Assembly: GCA_001897755.1 (NCBI GenBank)
Contig: MKUJ01000001.1
Span: 254,102-318,101, forward strand
Direction: 5' to 3'
From: Afipia sp. 64-13
Lineage (GTDB): Bacteria > Pseudomonadota > Alphaproteobacteria > Rhizobiales > Xanthobacteraceae
Length of the DNA stretch: 64,000 bases
Positions 26,782 through 36,323 of the stretch are shown here, in pieces. Position 1 is the first letter of the stretch, and each line of letters begins with the position of its first letter. The notes beneath the pieces were generated by a model. That model made no database searches. It was not told the origin of the DNA and worked only from the letters and a program-made list of their open reading frames with translations. The position numbers and the translations under genes are program-made.

Positions 26782-27984
26782 TTATGCGGCGGTCGTCGCC
26801 TTGGTCTCGGCAGCCACCGGAGCGGATTTGGCGGCGGCGAGCTTGGCGGCGGCCTTCGCCTCTGCCTCCTTGGCCTCGTCAGAGCGAATCTCGGAAAGGC
26901 GCTTCTGCACCTCGGACGAGAACACGTACTGCGCCGGGCGCTGCTTCGACAGATCGATCTCCGGCGCCATCGGACCGCTGGTCTTGATGCCGCGGATCGC
27001 GACCCACGCCGCCTTGAGCGGATTGGTGATCGCCGCGTTGGCCGCGGTCGGCTCGTAGCCGCAATGCGCCATGCAGTTGGCGCACTTTTCGTACTTGCCG
27101 GTGCCGTAGGAATCCCAATCGGTGGTGTCCATCAGCTCCTTGAAGGTCTTGGTGTAACCTTCGCCGAGCAGATAGCACGGCTTCTGCCAGCCGAAGATGT
27201 TGCGCGCGGGCATGCCCCACGGCTCGCAATGGAAGTTCTGGTTGCCGGCGAGGAAGTCGAGGAACAGGCTCGAGTGCATGAAATTCCACTTCTTGCCCTT
27301 GCCGCGCGCGAACACGCCGCGGAACAGCTCCTTGGTCTTCTTGCGATTGAGGAAGTGCTCCTGGTCCGGCGCGCGCTCATAGGCGTAGCCGGGCGAGATC
27401 GAGACGCCGACGCCGAGCTCGGTGGTAAAATCCAGAAACTTCGCAATCTCCTCGGCCGGATAGTTGTCGAAGATCGTGGCATTGACGTTGACGGTGAAGC
27501 CGCGCGCCTTCGCCGCCTTGATCGCGGAGACGGCGCGGTCGAACACGCCCTTCTGACACACCGACTGGTCGTGATGTTCCTTCAGGCCATCGAGATGGAC
27601 CGAGAAGAACAAATAGGGCGAGGGCTCGAACAGATCGAGCTTCTTCTCCAACAGCAGCGCGTTGGTGCAGAGCGAGACGAACTTCTTGCGCGCCACGAGG
27701 CCGCGCACGATCTCGCCGATCTCCTTGTGGATCAGCGGCTCGCCGCCCGGAATGGCGACCATCGGCGCACCGCATTCCTCGGCCGCGTCCCAGCACTCTT
27801 GCGCGCTCATGCGGCGATTGAGGATCGCGTCGGGATAATCGATCTTGCCGCAGCCGGCGCAGGCGAGATTGCAGCGAAACAGCGGCTCCAGCATCAGCAC
27901 CAGCGGATAGCGTTTCCGACCGAGAAGCTTCTGCTTCACCAGGTAGGACCCGATCTTGATTTCCTTGAAAAACGGTATGGCCAT
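26782..27984 (-). CDS. hpnH: Adenosyl-hopene transferase HpnH
   Basis: Radical SAM enzyme that joins the 5'-deoxyadenosyl group of SAM to hopene to give adenosylhopane, the first side-chain step. The 400-residue protein has the cluster motif at C38, C42 and C45 (LFRCNLACAGCGKI) and the GGEPLIHKEIGEI element. A C-terminal Cys-rich region (CANCMAHCGYEP) is typical of the family. It ends with a low-complexity Ala/Lys tail (about 365-400) unlikely to be catalytic. It is the last gene of a dxs-ispH-hpnH operon, 24 bases after ispH. Confidence 0.94.
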   Translation of the reverse strand: MAIPFFKEIKIGSYLVKQKLLGRKRYPLVLMLEPLFRCNLACAGCGKIDYPDAILNRRMSAQECWDAAEECGAPMVAIPGGEPLIHKEIGEIVRGLVARKKFVSLCTNALLLEKKLDLFEPSPYLFFSVHLDGLKEHHDQSVCQKGVFDRAVSAIKAAKARGFTVNVNATIFDNYPAEEIAKFLDFTTELGVGVSISPGYAYERAPDQEHFLNRKKTKELFRGVFARGKGKKWNFMHSSLFLDFLAGNQNFHCEPWGMPARNIFGWQKPCYLLGEGYTKTFKELMDTTDWDSYGTGKYEKCANCMAHCGYEPTAANAAITNPLKAAWVAIRGIKTSGPMAPEIDLSKQRPAQYVFSSEVQKRLSEIRSDEAKEAEAKAAAKLAAAKSAPVAAETKATTAA

Positions 27985-28008
27985 GAGCAGCGGTCTTTCT
28001 TGATCTTA

Positions 28009-28953
28009 TTAAAGGTGAGATGCGGTCCTGACCGAAGCCAATTCCGCAGGCAGCCTGAATTCGATGTTTTCTTCGCGACCCGGCACCACCGATACGGTGA
28101 CCGGCCCGATTCGCCGCAAGGCGTCAATCACGTCGTCGACGAGGATTTCGGGCGCCGATGCGCCGGCGGTGATGCCGACGGTCCGGGCGCCCTTCAGCCA
28201 AAGCGGGTTGAGCTCGCTTCCGTCCGCGATCAGGTAGCTCGGCACGCCGACTTCGGTGCCGATTTCCCGCAGGCGGTTGGAATTGGAGCTGTTGGTGGCG
28301 CCGACGACCAAAATGACGTCAACAAGCTTGCTGAGGTCTCGTACCGAAGACTGGCGATTTTGTGTCGCATAGCAGATGTCGCGGGTGTCCGGACCCTCGA
28401 GATCGGCGAAACGGTCTTCCAGTGCGGCGATAATATCCTTTGTATCGTCGACACTTAGCGTCGTCTGGGTGATGTAGGCGACGGGCTCGTCACTTGGCAG
28501 GTCCAGCGCAGCCACGTCCGCGACGCTTTGCACCAGATGGACCGGACCCGGTACCTGGCCCATGGTGCCGACCACTTCGGGATGCCCCTGATGGCCGATC
28601 AGGATCAGCCGCCGGCCCTTGGCGACGTAGCGCTTGCCCTGATTGTGCACCTTGGAGACGAGAGGGCAGGTGGCGTTGAGCACCGGCAGATCGCGCCGCG
28701 CGGCTTCTTCCTCGACGCTTCTGGCGACGCCATGGGCGCTGAACACGGTGATTGCGTTCGGCGGGACCTCGTGCAGATCCTCGACGAAGATCGCGCCTTT
28801 TGCCTTGAGGTTCTCGACCACGTATTTGTTATGCACGATCTCGTGCCGCACATAGACCGGCGGGCCATACTTCTCCAGCGCGCGCTCGACGATATCGATC
28901 GCGCGCACCACACCCGCGCAGAATCCGCGCGGCTGCGCCAGCAGGATTTGCAT
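28009..28953 (-). CDS. ispH: 4-hydroxy-3-methylbut-2-enyl diphosphate reductase
   Basis: Last enzyme of the MEP pathway, an iron-sulfur enzyme giving isopentenyl and dimethylallyl diphosphate. The 314-residue protein starts [18 protein letters not shown], with the first cluster Cys at residue 12. The other ligand regions are [12 protein letters not shown] and [10 protein letters not shown]. The [23 protein letters not shown] and TAGASAPE motifs are present. The start at 28953 is the family start; 62 in-frame residues upstream run into dxs sequence and are rejected. It lies 22 bases after dxs. Confidence 0.95.
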   Translation of the reverse strand: MQILLAQPRGFCAGVVRAIDIVERALEKYGPPVYVRHEIVHNKYVVENLKAKGAIFVEDLHEVPPNAITVFSAHGVARSVEEEAARRDLPVLNATCPLVSKVHNQGKRYVAKGRRLILIGHQGHPEVVGTMGQVPGPVHLVQSVADVAALDLPSDEPVAYITQTTLSVDDTKDIIAALEDRFADLEGPDTRDICYATQNRQSSVRDLSKLVDVILVVGATNSSNSNRLREIGTEVGVPSYLIADGSELNPLWLKGARTVGITAGASAPEILVDDVIDALRRIGPVTVSVVPGREENIEFRLPAELASVRTASHL

Positions 28954-28975
28954 GGGGCGGCTCTCGCAGGGCTGT

Positions 28976-30892
28976 CTAGGCAAGCTGCACCGTATTGATT
29001 TCATTCTCTCGGCCAAGCGCCTCGAACACCCGCGTGACGATGCCCTTGGCGTCGAGACCGGCCTTGGCATACATCGCGGCGGGGCTGTCCTGATCGATGA
29101 AGACGTCCGGCAGCACCATGGAGCGCACCTTGAGCCCATGGTCGAGCATGCCGTTCTCGGCGAGGGTATGCATGACCTGCGCGCCGAAGCCGCCGATCGA
29201 GCCTTCCTCGATGGTGATGAGCACGTCGTGTTCGCGCGCCAGCTTGAGCACCAGATCGGTGTCGATCGGCTTGGCGAAACGCGCGTCGGCCACCGTCGTG
29301 GTCAGGCCGTGCGACTTCAACGTGTCGGCCGCCTTCAGGCATTCGCCGAGCCGGGTGCCGAGCGAGAGCAGGGCGACGGACGAGCCTTCGCGCACGATGC
29401 GACCCTTGCCGATTTCCAGCGGAACGCCGACGGCGGGCAGATCGACGCCGACACCGTCGCCGCGCGGGAAGCGGAGGGCGGACGGACGGTCGTTGATCGA
29501 CGCCGCGGTGGCGACCATGTGCACCAATTCGGCCTCGTCGGCCGCGGCCATCAGCACGAAGTTGGGCAGACAGCCGAGATAGGCAAGATCGAACGAGCCG
29601 GCATGGGTCGGGCCGTCGGCGCCGACCAGACCGGCGCGATCGATGACGAAGCGCACCGGCAGACTCTGGATCGCGACATCGTGCACCACCTGATCGTAGG
29701 CGCGCTGCAGGAAGGTCGAGTAGATCGCGACGAACGGCTTGATGCCTTCGGTGGCCAGACCCGCGGCGAAGGTGACCGCATGCTGCTCGGCGATGCCGAC
29801 GTCGAAGGTTCGCTCCGGAAACGCCTTGCCGAAAATGTCGATGCCGGTGCCCGAGGGCATCGCCGCGGTGATGCCGACGATCTTGTCATCCTTCTCGGCT
29901 TCCTTGACCAGGCTGTCGCCCAACACGCGGGTGTAGGTCGGCGCGTTGGCCTGCGCCTTGGCCTGCTTGCCGGTGACGACATCGAACTTCACGACGCCGT
30001 GGTATTTGTCGGCGGCGCTCTCGGCGTAGGTATAGCCCTTGCCCTTCTGCGTCACGACATGGATCAGCGTCGGGCCGACCTTGGAATCGCGCACGTTCTT
30101 GAGCACGGGCAGCAGATGATCGAGGTTATGGCCGTCGATCGGGCCGACGTAATAGAAGCCGAGTTCCTCGAACAGCGTGCCGCCGGACAGGAAGCCGCGG
30201 GCGTATTCCTCGGCGCGCTGCGCGCCCTTCTCGACGAATTTCGGCAGCCGCTTGGCGACCTGTTTGCCGATCTCGCGCAGCGAACGATAGGTGTTGCCGG
30301 AGATCAGGCGCGAAAGGTAGGCGGACATCGCGCCGACCGGCGGGGCGATCGACATCTCGTTGTCGTTGAGAATCACGATCAGACGCGAATCCATCGCGCC
30401 GGCGTTGTTCATCGCCTCGTAGGCCATGCCGGCCGACATCGCGCCGTCGCCGATCACGGCGATGACGTTGCGGTCCTCGCCGGCGAGATCGCGCGCGACC
30501 GCCATGCCGAGACCCGCCGAGATCGAGGTCGAGGAATGCGCCGCGCCGAAGCAGTCGTACTCGCTCTCCGCGCGCTTGGTGAAGCCGGACAACCCGCCAC
30601 CTTGACGCAGCGTGCGAATTTGTTCACGGCGGCAGGTGAGGATTTTGTGCGGGTAGGCCTGATGACCGACGTCCCAGATCAGCCGGTCATTCGGCGTATT
30701 GAAGACATGATGCAGAGCGACAGTCAGTTCCACCACGCCAAGGCCCGAGCCGAGGTGTCCGCCGGTGACTGCGACCGCGTTGATGGTCTCGGCGCGTAAC
30801 TCCGCGGCGATCTGTGGTAGATCGCTTTCCTTCAAATTCCGCAGATCGGCTGGGGATTTGATTTGGTCGAGCAGAGGAGTCGAAGAGGTCAT
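28976..30892 (-). CDS. dxs: 1-deoxy-D-xylulose-5-phosphate synthase
   Basis: First and rate-controlling enzyme of the MEP isoprenoid pathway: condenses pyruvate and glyceraldehyde-3-phosphate using thiamine diphosphate. The 638-residue protein has [18 protein letters not shown] near the N-terminus and the cofactor motif [20 protein letters not shown]. The transketolase-like pyrimidine domain follows ([36 protein letters not shown]). The ATG at 30892 is chosen because the 42 residues upstream do not look like Dxs. It is first in the dxs-ispH-hpnH operon, so isoprenoid supply and side-chain synthesis are linked. hpnN is divergent, 210 bases away. Confidence 0.95.
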   Translation of the reverse strand: MTSSTPLLDQIKSPADLRNLKESDLPQIAAELRAETINAVAVTGGHLGSGLGVVELTVALHHVFNTPNDRLIWDVGHQAYPHKILTCRREQIRTLRQGGGLSGFTKRAESEYDCFGAAHSSTSISAGLGMAVARDLAGEDRNVIAVIGDGAMSAGMAYEAMNNAGAMDSRLIVILNDNEMSIAPPVGAMSAYLSRLISGNTYRSLREIGKQVAKRLPKFVEKGAQRAEEYARGFLSGGTLFEELGFYYVGPIDGHNLDHLLPVLKNVRDSKVGPTLIHVVTQKGKGYTYAESAADKYHGVVKFDVVTGKQAKAQANAPTYTRVLGDSLVKEAEKDDKIVGITAAMPSGTGIDIFGKAFPERTFDVGIAEQHAVTFAAGLATEGIKPFVAIYSTFLQRAYDQVVHDVAIQSLPVRFVIDRAGLVGADGPTHAGSFDLAYLGCLPNFVLMAAADEAELVHMVATAASINDRPSALRFPRGDGVGVDLPAVGVPLEIGKGRIVREGSSVALLSLGTRLGECLKAADTLKSHGLTTTVADARFAKPIDTDLVLKLAREHDVLITIEEGSIGGFGAQVMHTLAENGMLDHGLKVRSMVLPDVFIDQDSPAAMYAKAGLDAKGIVTRVFEALGRENEINTVQLA

Positions 30893-31102
30893 CAGAAGGT
30901 CTTCCAGTACAGCTTGGAACAAGGCGTGAACGGCAGCCAGTGTACCATTATGGCAGCTATTGAGCAGTAATTCTCGATAATCCCGGTGTAATGCCACTAT
31001 TGTGTGGCCTAAGGGCACCGATCGGACCGATCAGAGTTAACTCCTCAACTCGCCAAAAGCCTCAAATTTTTGCTTTGACTGCTTCAGATAGAAAGAAAGA
31101 AC

Positions 31103-33691
31103 GTGCTGACAAGGATTGTTGTTTCCCTGGTGCGAACCTGTACCCGACACGCATGGTTCACCGTCATTGTTGGTTTAATTCTCGCTGTTATTTCAGGTAT
31201 TTACGCGCAGAAACACTTTGCCATCAGCACCGACGTCGCCCAGCTCATCTCGCCCAACCTGGACTGGCGGCAGCGCGAAATCGCCTATGAGAAGGCATTT
31301 CCCGGTCATCACGATTTGATTCTGGCTGTTGTCGAGGCCGCGACCCCGGAAATGGCGCAGCAGGCGGCGGTGGCGCTGGAGAAGAAACTCGCGCCCCAAA
31401 CCGACAAGTTCCGCTGGGTCCGGCGGCCGGCCGGCGGTCCGTTCTTCGAGAACAACGGTCTTTTGTTCCTGCCGACCGCGGAAGTCGGGCAGCGGATCGG
31501 ACAATTGCAGGCGGCGCAGCCGTTCTTCGACATTCTGGTGGACGATCCCAGTATCCGCGGCCTGACCGGCGTGCTGGAGACCGGACTTGCCGGCGCCGAG
31601 CGCGGCCGGTTTTCCCGCGATTCCCTGACCCGGCCGCTGAACGTCGTGGCCGACAGCGTCGAGCAGGTGCTCAAGACCGGTGATGGCACGTTCTCCTGGC
31701 GTCAACTGGCGAGCAGCGAGCCGCTGACCGATTCCGATCGCCGCGTGCTGCTCACCATTCAGCCGATCCTGGACTTTCAGGCGCTGGAGCCGGGCAAGGT
31801 GGCGACCGATGCCATCCGCCAGGCGGCGAGCGATCTCAATTTCGACAAGGACTTTCATGCACGGGTGCGGCTGACCGGGCCGGTGCCGATCGCCAACGAG
31901 GAATTCGGCACGGTGCAGGAAGGCGCCGTCGTCAACGGCATCGGAACCATTCTGGTCGTGCTGTTCATCCTGTGGTGCGCGCTGCGTTCGCCCAAGATCA
32001 TCGGCGCGGTGTTTCTCACTCTTGCCATCGGTCTGTCGGTGACGACCGCGGTCGCCTTGATCATCGCAGGCTCGTTCAATCTGATCTCGATCGCGTTCTT
32101 CGTCCTGTTTGTAGGATTGGGCGTCGATTTCGGCATCCAGTACAGCGTGCGCTATCGCTCCGAGCGTTACGAGAATTCCGACCTGCAGGAGGCGCTGGAG
32201 CAGGCCGCGAAGTTTTCCGCCGTGCCGCTGACGCTGGCCGCGGTGGCGACCGCGGCCGGTTTCCTGTCGTTCCTGCCGACCAACTACAAGGGTGTCTCCG
32301 AACTCGGCAAGATCGCGGGTGCGGGCATGCTGATCGCGTTCATTTTCGCGATCACCGTGCTGCCGGCGCTGCTCAAGCTGCTCAATCCGCCGGGCGAGGC
32401 GGAGCCGGTGGGCTACGCCTTCCTGGCCCCGGTCGATCGCTTTCTGGAAGATCACCGGATCGGCATTGTGGCAACCACGCTCGGCATCGCGATCCTTGGC
32501 TTGCCGCTGCTCTATTTCCTGCACTTCGACTTCAACCCGATGAATCTGCGCAGTCCGAAGGTCGAATCCGTCGCGACCTATCTCGATCTGCGCCGCGATC
32601 CCGAAACCGGCACCAGTGCGGTGGAGGTGATCACGCCCTCGCTTGAGGCCGCCAAGGAGGCGCAGGAGCACTTGTCGAAGGTGCCTGAGGTGGCGCGCGT
32701 CATCTCGCTCGACAGCTTCGTGCCGGACGATCAGCAGGCCAAGCTAGCGATCATCCGCAAGGGCGCCGCGACGCTCGATCCGGTGTTCAAGGCGCGTCCC
32801 GGTTCGCCGCCGTCCGATGCCGACAATGTCGTTGCGCTGGCCGATGCCGCCACCAGCCTGCGCCGTGTCGCGGCCAAGTCCGGACCTGAGCCGGCGGCCG
32901 CAGCCAACCGTCTTGCCGATGCGCTGATGCGGCTGTCGCAGTCCGACAAATCGGTGCGCGACAAGGCGGCGAAGGTGTTCCTGTCGCCGCTCGCCACCAT
33001 GCTCGAGCAGGTGCGCGATTCGCTCAAGGCGCAGCCCGTCACCATCAAGTCGCTGCCGCCTGAACTGGTCAGCGACTGGATGACCGCCGACGGCCGCGTG
33101 CGCGTCGAGGCGCAGCCGAAGGGCGATCCGAACGACAACGATACGCTGCGGGCTTTTGCCGCCGCCGTGCAGAAGGTCGAGCCGAACGCGACCGGCGGTC
33201 CGATCTCGATTCTGGAATCGGGCCACACCATCGTGATGGCCTTCATCCAGGCTGGCGGCTGGGCACTGCTGTCGATCTCGATCCTGCTCTACATTGTGCT
33301 GCGCCGGATCGGCGACGTGCTGCTGACGCTGGTGCCGCTGATTCTCGCCGGCGTGGTGACGCTGGAAATCTGCGTGCTGATCGGTCTGCCGCTGAACTTC
33401 GCCAACATCATCGCGTTACCGCTACTGCTCGGCGTGGGCGTGGCGTTCAAGATCTACTACGTCACCGCATGGCGGGCGGGGCACACCAACCTGCTGCAAT
33501 CGAGTCTGACCCGGGCGATCTTCTTCAGTGCGATGACCACGGCCACCGCCTTCGGCAGCCTGTGGCTGTCGAGCCATCCGGGCACGTCGAGCATGGGCAA
33601 GCTGATGGCGCTGTCGCTGGTGACGACGCTCGCCGCAGCGGTGCTGTTTCAGCCCGCGCTAATGGGCCGCCCCCGCGATCTCGGGAAGTAG
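31103..33691 (+). CDS. hpnN: Hopanoid transporter HpnN (RND/MMPL family)
   Basis: Inner-membrane RND-type transporter that moves hopanoids to the outer membrane in related bacteria. The 862-residue protein has an N-terminal TM helix (about 13-32). A large periplasmic domain is followed by the first sterol-sensing-like TM block (about 270-440; FFVLFVGLGVDFGIQYSVRYRSER), a second periplasmic domain, and the final TM block (about 705-860; LLLGVGVAFKIYYVTAWRAG). It starts at GTG with GAAAGAAAG upstream. It diverges from dxs, and its 3' end overlaps the opposite-strand DUF2147 gene by 33 bases. Confidence 0.93.
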   Translation: MLTRIVVSLVRTCTRHAWFTVIVGLILAVISGIYAQKHFAISTDVAQLISPNLDWRQREIAYEKAFPGHHDLILAVVEAATPEMAQQAAVALEKKLAPQTDKFRWVRRPAGGPFFENNGLLFLPTAEVGQRIGQLQAAQPFFDILVDDPSIRGLTGVLETGLAGAERGRFSRDSLTRPLNVVADSVEQVLKTGDGTFSWRQLASSEPLTDSDRRVLLTIQPILDFQALEPGKVATDAIRQAASDLNFDKDFHARVRLTGPVPIANEEFGTVQEGAVVNGIGTILVVLFILWCALRSPKIIGAVFLTLAIGLSVTTAVALIIAGSFNLISIAFFVLFVGLGVDFGIQYSVRYRSERYENSDLQEALEQAAKFSAVPLTLAAVATAAGFLSFLPTNYKGVSELGKIAGAGMLIAFIFAITVLPALLKLLNPPGEAEPVGYAFLAPVDRFLEDHRIGIVATTLGIAILGLPLLYFLHFDFNPMNLRSPKVESVATYLDLRRDPETGTSAVEVITPSLEAAKEAQEHLSKVPEVARVISLDSFVPDDQQAKLAIIRKGAATLDPVFKARPGSPPSDADNVVALADAATSLRRVAAKSGPEPAAAANRLADALMRLSQSDKSVRDKAAKVFLSPLATMLEQVRDSLKAQPVTIKSLPPELVSDWMTADGRVRVEAQPKGDPNDNDTLRAFAAAVQKVEPNATGGPISILESGHTIVMAFIQAGGWALLSISILLYIVLRRIGDVLLTLVPLILAGVVTLEICVLIGLPLNFANIIALPLLLGVGVAFKIYYVTAWRAGHTNLLQSSLTRAIFFSAMTTATAFGSLWLSSHPGTSSMGKLMALSLVTTLAAAVLFQPALMGRPRDLGK

Positions 33692-34297
33692 GCAGATCTC
33701 GGACACCGGAGCGGGATCGACAGGTCCCGTTTTCTGTCCGATGACCTTCGGTGGAGCGTGGCCGGGTGCCGGGTGCGACTTGGCTCCGCCCGCCACCGGC
33801 GGTGCCGGGGTGGGGGACGTCTTGGCGCCGGGAACGGGCGATGCCGAGGATGTCGACAGGGTCTTGGTGTTGGGTCCGAAAACGTTTTCCGGCGCGCGCG
33901 TCCAAGTCTGACCGCCGCAGAGGATGCTCATCACGCAGCCTTCGACCTCAAGCCTGTTCGGCGACTTAAGTTGAATGGAAGCCTCGTAGGTTTTGCCGTT
34001 CTTGGCGTTGTAGATTTGGCCTTCCCACTTGTCCTTTTCGTCGGCGACTTTCTTCATGTTCAGCAGCACGGGCATCCCGAGGGTCGAGCGCGTCCGTTTC
34101 GTTTTGTCGGGGTTCTGACTGTCCGTTCCGCCGGGTGTCTTCTCGGCGGACACCACCCCCCAGAGGCGACTGTTGCAGTCGACGATCTTGATGGTGGCGA
34201 CCTTGTCCTCGACCAGCCAGTCGCCCAGCGGATCGGCGGCATGGGCCATGCCGCACGTCATGACCAGAAACAACGCAGGATACGTAAATTTTCGCAT
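33659..34297 (-). CDS. Secreted DUF2147-family protein
   Basis: A 212-residue exported protein of unknown function. The signal peptide ends near MAHAADP (residues 17-23). A DUF2147-like domain follows (about 22-130): DPLGDWLVEDKVATIKIVDC near the start, then the KDKWEGQIYNAKNGKTY core and the paired Cys region VEGCVMSILCGGQTW. A Pro/Ala/Lys-rich tail of about 75 residues ends the protein. The start at 34297 places the signal peptide correctly; 34309 is possible. It lies inside the hopanoid cluster, between hpnN and hpnO but on the opposite strand. Confidence 0.72.
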   Translation of the reverse strand: MRKFTYPALFLVMTCGMAHAADPLGDWLVEDKVATIKIVDCNSRLWGVVSAEKTPGGTDSQNPDKTKRTRSTLGMPVLLNMKKVADEKDKWEGQIYNAKNGKTYEASIQLKSPNRLEVEGCVMSILCGGQTWTRAPENVFGPNTKTLSTSSASPVPGAKTSPTPAPPVAGGAKSHPAPGHAPPKVIGQKTGPVDPAPVSEICLLPEIAGAAH

Positions 34298-34422
34298 GAG
34301 ACCTCGCATGCACAGCAACGGGGCGAACCCCTTCAGCCTCGTCCAAGTTCCGTCACAACGTCAAATCGCCGCGTTGCTTTTTTTCAGTTGACGAAGCGCC
34401 TTTCAGCCGACCTATGTAACCC

Positions 34423-35814
34423 ATGGTGAAAGCAAATATAGACATTTCCGAGATATTCGCGGACCGGCAGTTTCAGCGAGGGTCTCTCCACACCCGTTAT
34501 CTGAACGAGCAACTCGTCCGCGTGCTCAAAACCATCGGTTACGATGTTGGGTTCCAGCGTGGACAAGGGCAATATCTTTTCGACCGGGACGGCGAAAAAT
34601 ATCTCGATCTCCTCAGCGGATTTGGCGTTTTTGCGGTCGGCCGCAACCACCCGGTGATTCGCGACGCCCTCAAGAGCGTTCTGGACAGCGAGTTTGCCAA
34701 TCTGGTCCAGCTCGATTTGTCCACGCTGGCCGGTATTCTGGCGGAGCGACTGATCGCGCGGGTGCCGTATCTGGACAAGGTGTTTTTCGCCAATTCCGGA
34801 ACGGAGTGCGTCGAGGCGGCGATCAAGTTCGCGCGCGGCGCGACCGGACGTCCGGGCATCGTCTACTGCGACCACGGCTATCACGGCCTGACCTACGGTT
34901 CGCTGTCGCTGACCGACGACACCAATTTCCGCGGCGGCTTCGGCCCGCTGCTGCCTGATTGCGCCGTCATCCCATTCAACGATCTGGCGGCGCTGGAACG
35001 CGCGCTGGCCTCGCGCCAGGTGGCGGCCTTCATCGTCGAGCCGATCCAGGGCAAGGGCGTCAACATTCCGGACGACGATTTCCTGCCGGGCGCAGCCGCG
35101 CTCTGCAAGAAGTACGGCACCATCTTTGTCGCCGACGAGATTCAAACCGGCATGGGCCGCACCGGCCGTTTCCTTGCTGTCGAGCACTGGAATGTCGAGC
35201 CCGACATGGTGCTGCTGTCGAAGGCGCTATCCGGCGGTCATGTGCCGGTTGGCGCGGTGCTGACCCGCAAGGCGATCTTCGACAAGATCTTCGACCGGAT
35301 GGATCGCGCCGTGGTGCATGGCTCGACCTTCGCCAAGAACGATCTGGCGATGGCGGCCGGCATCGCCACCCTCGAGGTGCTGAAATCGGAGAAGCTGATC
35401 GAGAATGCCGCGCGGCAGGGCGAACGCCTGATGGCGAACCTCGACGCGATGATTCCGAAATATGAGCTGCTCAAGAACGTGCGCGGCAAGGGTCTGATGA
35501 TCGGCATCGAGTTCGGGCCGCCGAAATCGCTGGCGCTGCGCGCGTCGTGGAATCTGCTGGAGAGTGCCAGCAAGGGCCTGTTCTGCCAGCTCATCACCAT
35601 CCCGCTGTTCAAGGATCACAAGATCCTGACGCAGGTGGCGGGCCATGCCAGCCACACCGTCAAGCTGCTGTCGCCGCTCACCGTGACGGACGAGGACTGC
35701 GCCTGGATCGAAGGTGCGTTCGATTCGGTGATTGCCGCGAGCCACCGCGTGCCGGGTGCGGTGTGGTCGCTCGGCAAGACATTGATGGACAATGCGGTGC
35801 GCAAATCCGCCTGA
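34423..35814 (+). CDS. hpnO: Hopanoid aminotransferase HpnO
   Basis: PLP-dependent class III aminotransferase that converts the ribosylhopane-derived aldehyde to 35-aminobacteriohopanetriol. The 463-residue protein has NSGTECVEAAIKFARGATGR, the YHGLTYGSLSLT region, VADEIQTGMGRTG, and the PLP-binding Lys K267 in MVLLSKALSGGHVP. The N-terminal 25 residues are specific to this subfamily and differ from ornithine or GABA transaminases. It is preceded by a short gap from the divergent DUF2147 gene and followed by a strong palindromic terminator. Confidence 0.9.
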   Translation: MVKANIDISEIFADRQFQRGSLHTRYLNEQLVRVLKTIGYDVGFQRGQGQYLFDRDGEKYLDLLSGFGVFAVGRNHPVIRDALKSVLDSEFANLVQLDLSTLAGILAERLIARVPYLDKVFFANSGTECVEAAIKFARGATGRPGIVYCDHGYHGLTYGSLSLTDDTNFRGGFGPLLPDCAVIPFNDLAALERALASRQVAAFIVEPIQGKGVNIPDDDFLPGAAALCKKYGTIFVADEIQTGMGRTGRFLAVEHWNVEPDMVLLSKALSGGHVPVGAVLTRKAIFDKIFDRMDRAVVHGSTFAKNDLAMAAGIATLEVLKSEKLIENAARQGERLMANLDAMIPKYELLKNVRGKGLMIGIEFGPPKSLALRASWNLLESASKGLFCQLITIPLFKDHKILTQVAGHASHTVKLLSPLTVTDEDCAWIEGAFDSVIAASHRVPGAVWSLGKTLMDNAVRKSA

Positions 35815-35835
35815 CCGACCGTTGATCGATTCATG

Positions 35836-35871
35836 CAAAATCCGCCGCATCGGCCGATGCGGCGGATTTTG
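35836..35871. terminator. Perfect 36-base palindromic terminator
   Basis: A perfect inverted repeat with no loop bases left over, CAAAATCCGCCGCATCGG and its exact complement, starting 21 bases after hpnO. The A-rich left edge and T-rich right edge make it a bidirectional terminator for hpnO and the convergent small gene at 35893-36129. Confidence 0.85.
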
Positions 35872-35892
35872 TGTTTGGAGAATGTCTTGAAA

Positions 35893-36129
35893 TTACTGGC
35901 CGTGGCTGGCCAGCACAGCATCGCAGGCCTTGCTGATCTTGGGCCGGTGCTGCTGCAGGCAGGACAGGATGACGAGATCGGCTTCGTTCATCACGGAACG
36001 GCAATAGCGCGAAACATCCTTTGAACAGGCCTTCTGCTCATCCGGCGTACCGCTGCGAGTCTGATTCTGCGCCATGGCGAGGGTCGCGGCCGAGGAAAAG
36101 AGTGAGGCAATGAGAAGCGTTCTGAGCAT
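35893..36129 (-). CDS. Small secreted Cys-rich-repeat protein
   Basis: A 78-residue protein with a signal peptide (MLRTLLIASLFSSAATLAMAQ) and a mature part of about 57 residues containing four Cys in the pattern ACSKDVSRYC and LSCLQQHRPKISKAC. This spacing resembles the short Cys-rich (GLG1-like) repeat found in small exported proteins of Bradyrhizobium relatives. Function is unknown. The ATG at 36129 is chosen because it begins the signal peptide; the 22-residue upstream extension is hydrophilic and rejected. Confidence 0.7.
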   Translation of the reverse strand: MLRTLLIASLFSSAATLAMAQNQTRSGTPDEQKACSKDVSRYCRSVMNEADLVILSCLQQHRPKISKACDAVLASHGQ

Positions 36130-36323
36130 TGTCGTCCTTCGTTGGGCTGGGCGATAACGATAAGCGGGATGATTCGAAAGTAAGGTCGGCGGCACCGGAA
36201 TTCCAGCAGCAACATTTCCTTTGCCGGATTCCCCGCCGTTATTTCCGCAGGTGTGTCATACAGACAAGGAACCGGGCGAATGCAGGGCATATTTGAGTCG
36301 AAATAGGCCCTTGTTGTCGCAGG

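Noticed and set aside
26581-28458. A 625-codon plus-strand open frame across hpnH and ispH
   Set aside because: Fully antisense to hpnH and ispH, which have unmistakable family motifs; no recognisable domain.
28952-30799. A 615-codon plus-strand open frame opposite dxs
   Set aside because: Antisense shadow of dxs in GC-rich codons; no domain or start signal.
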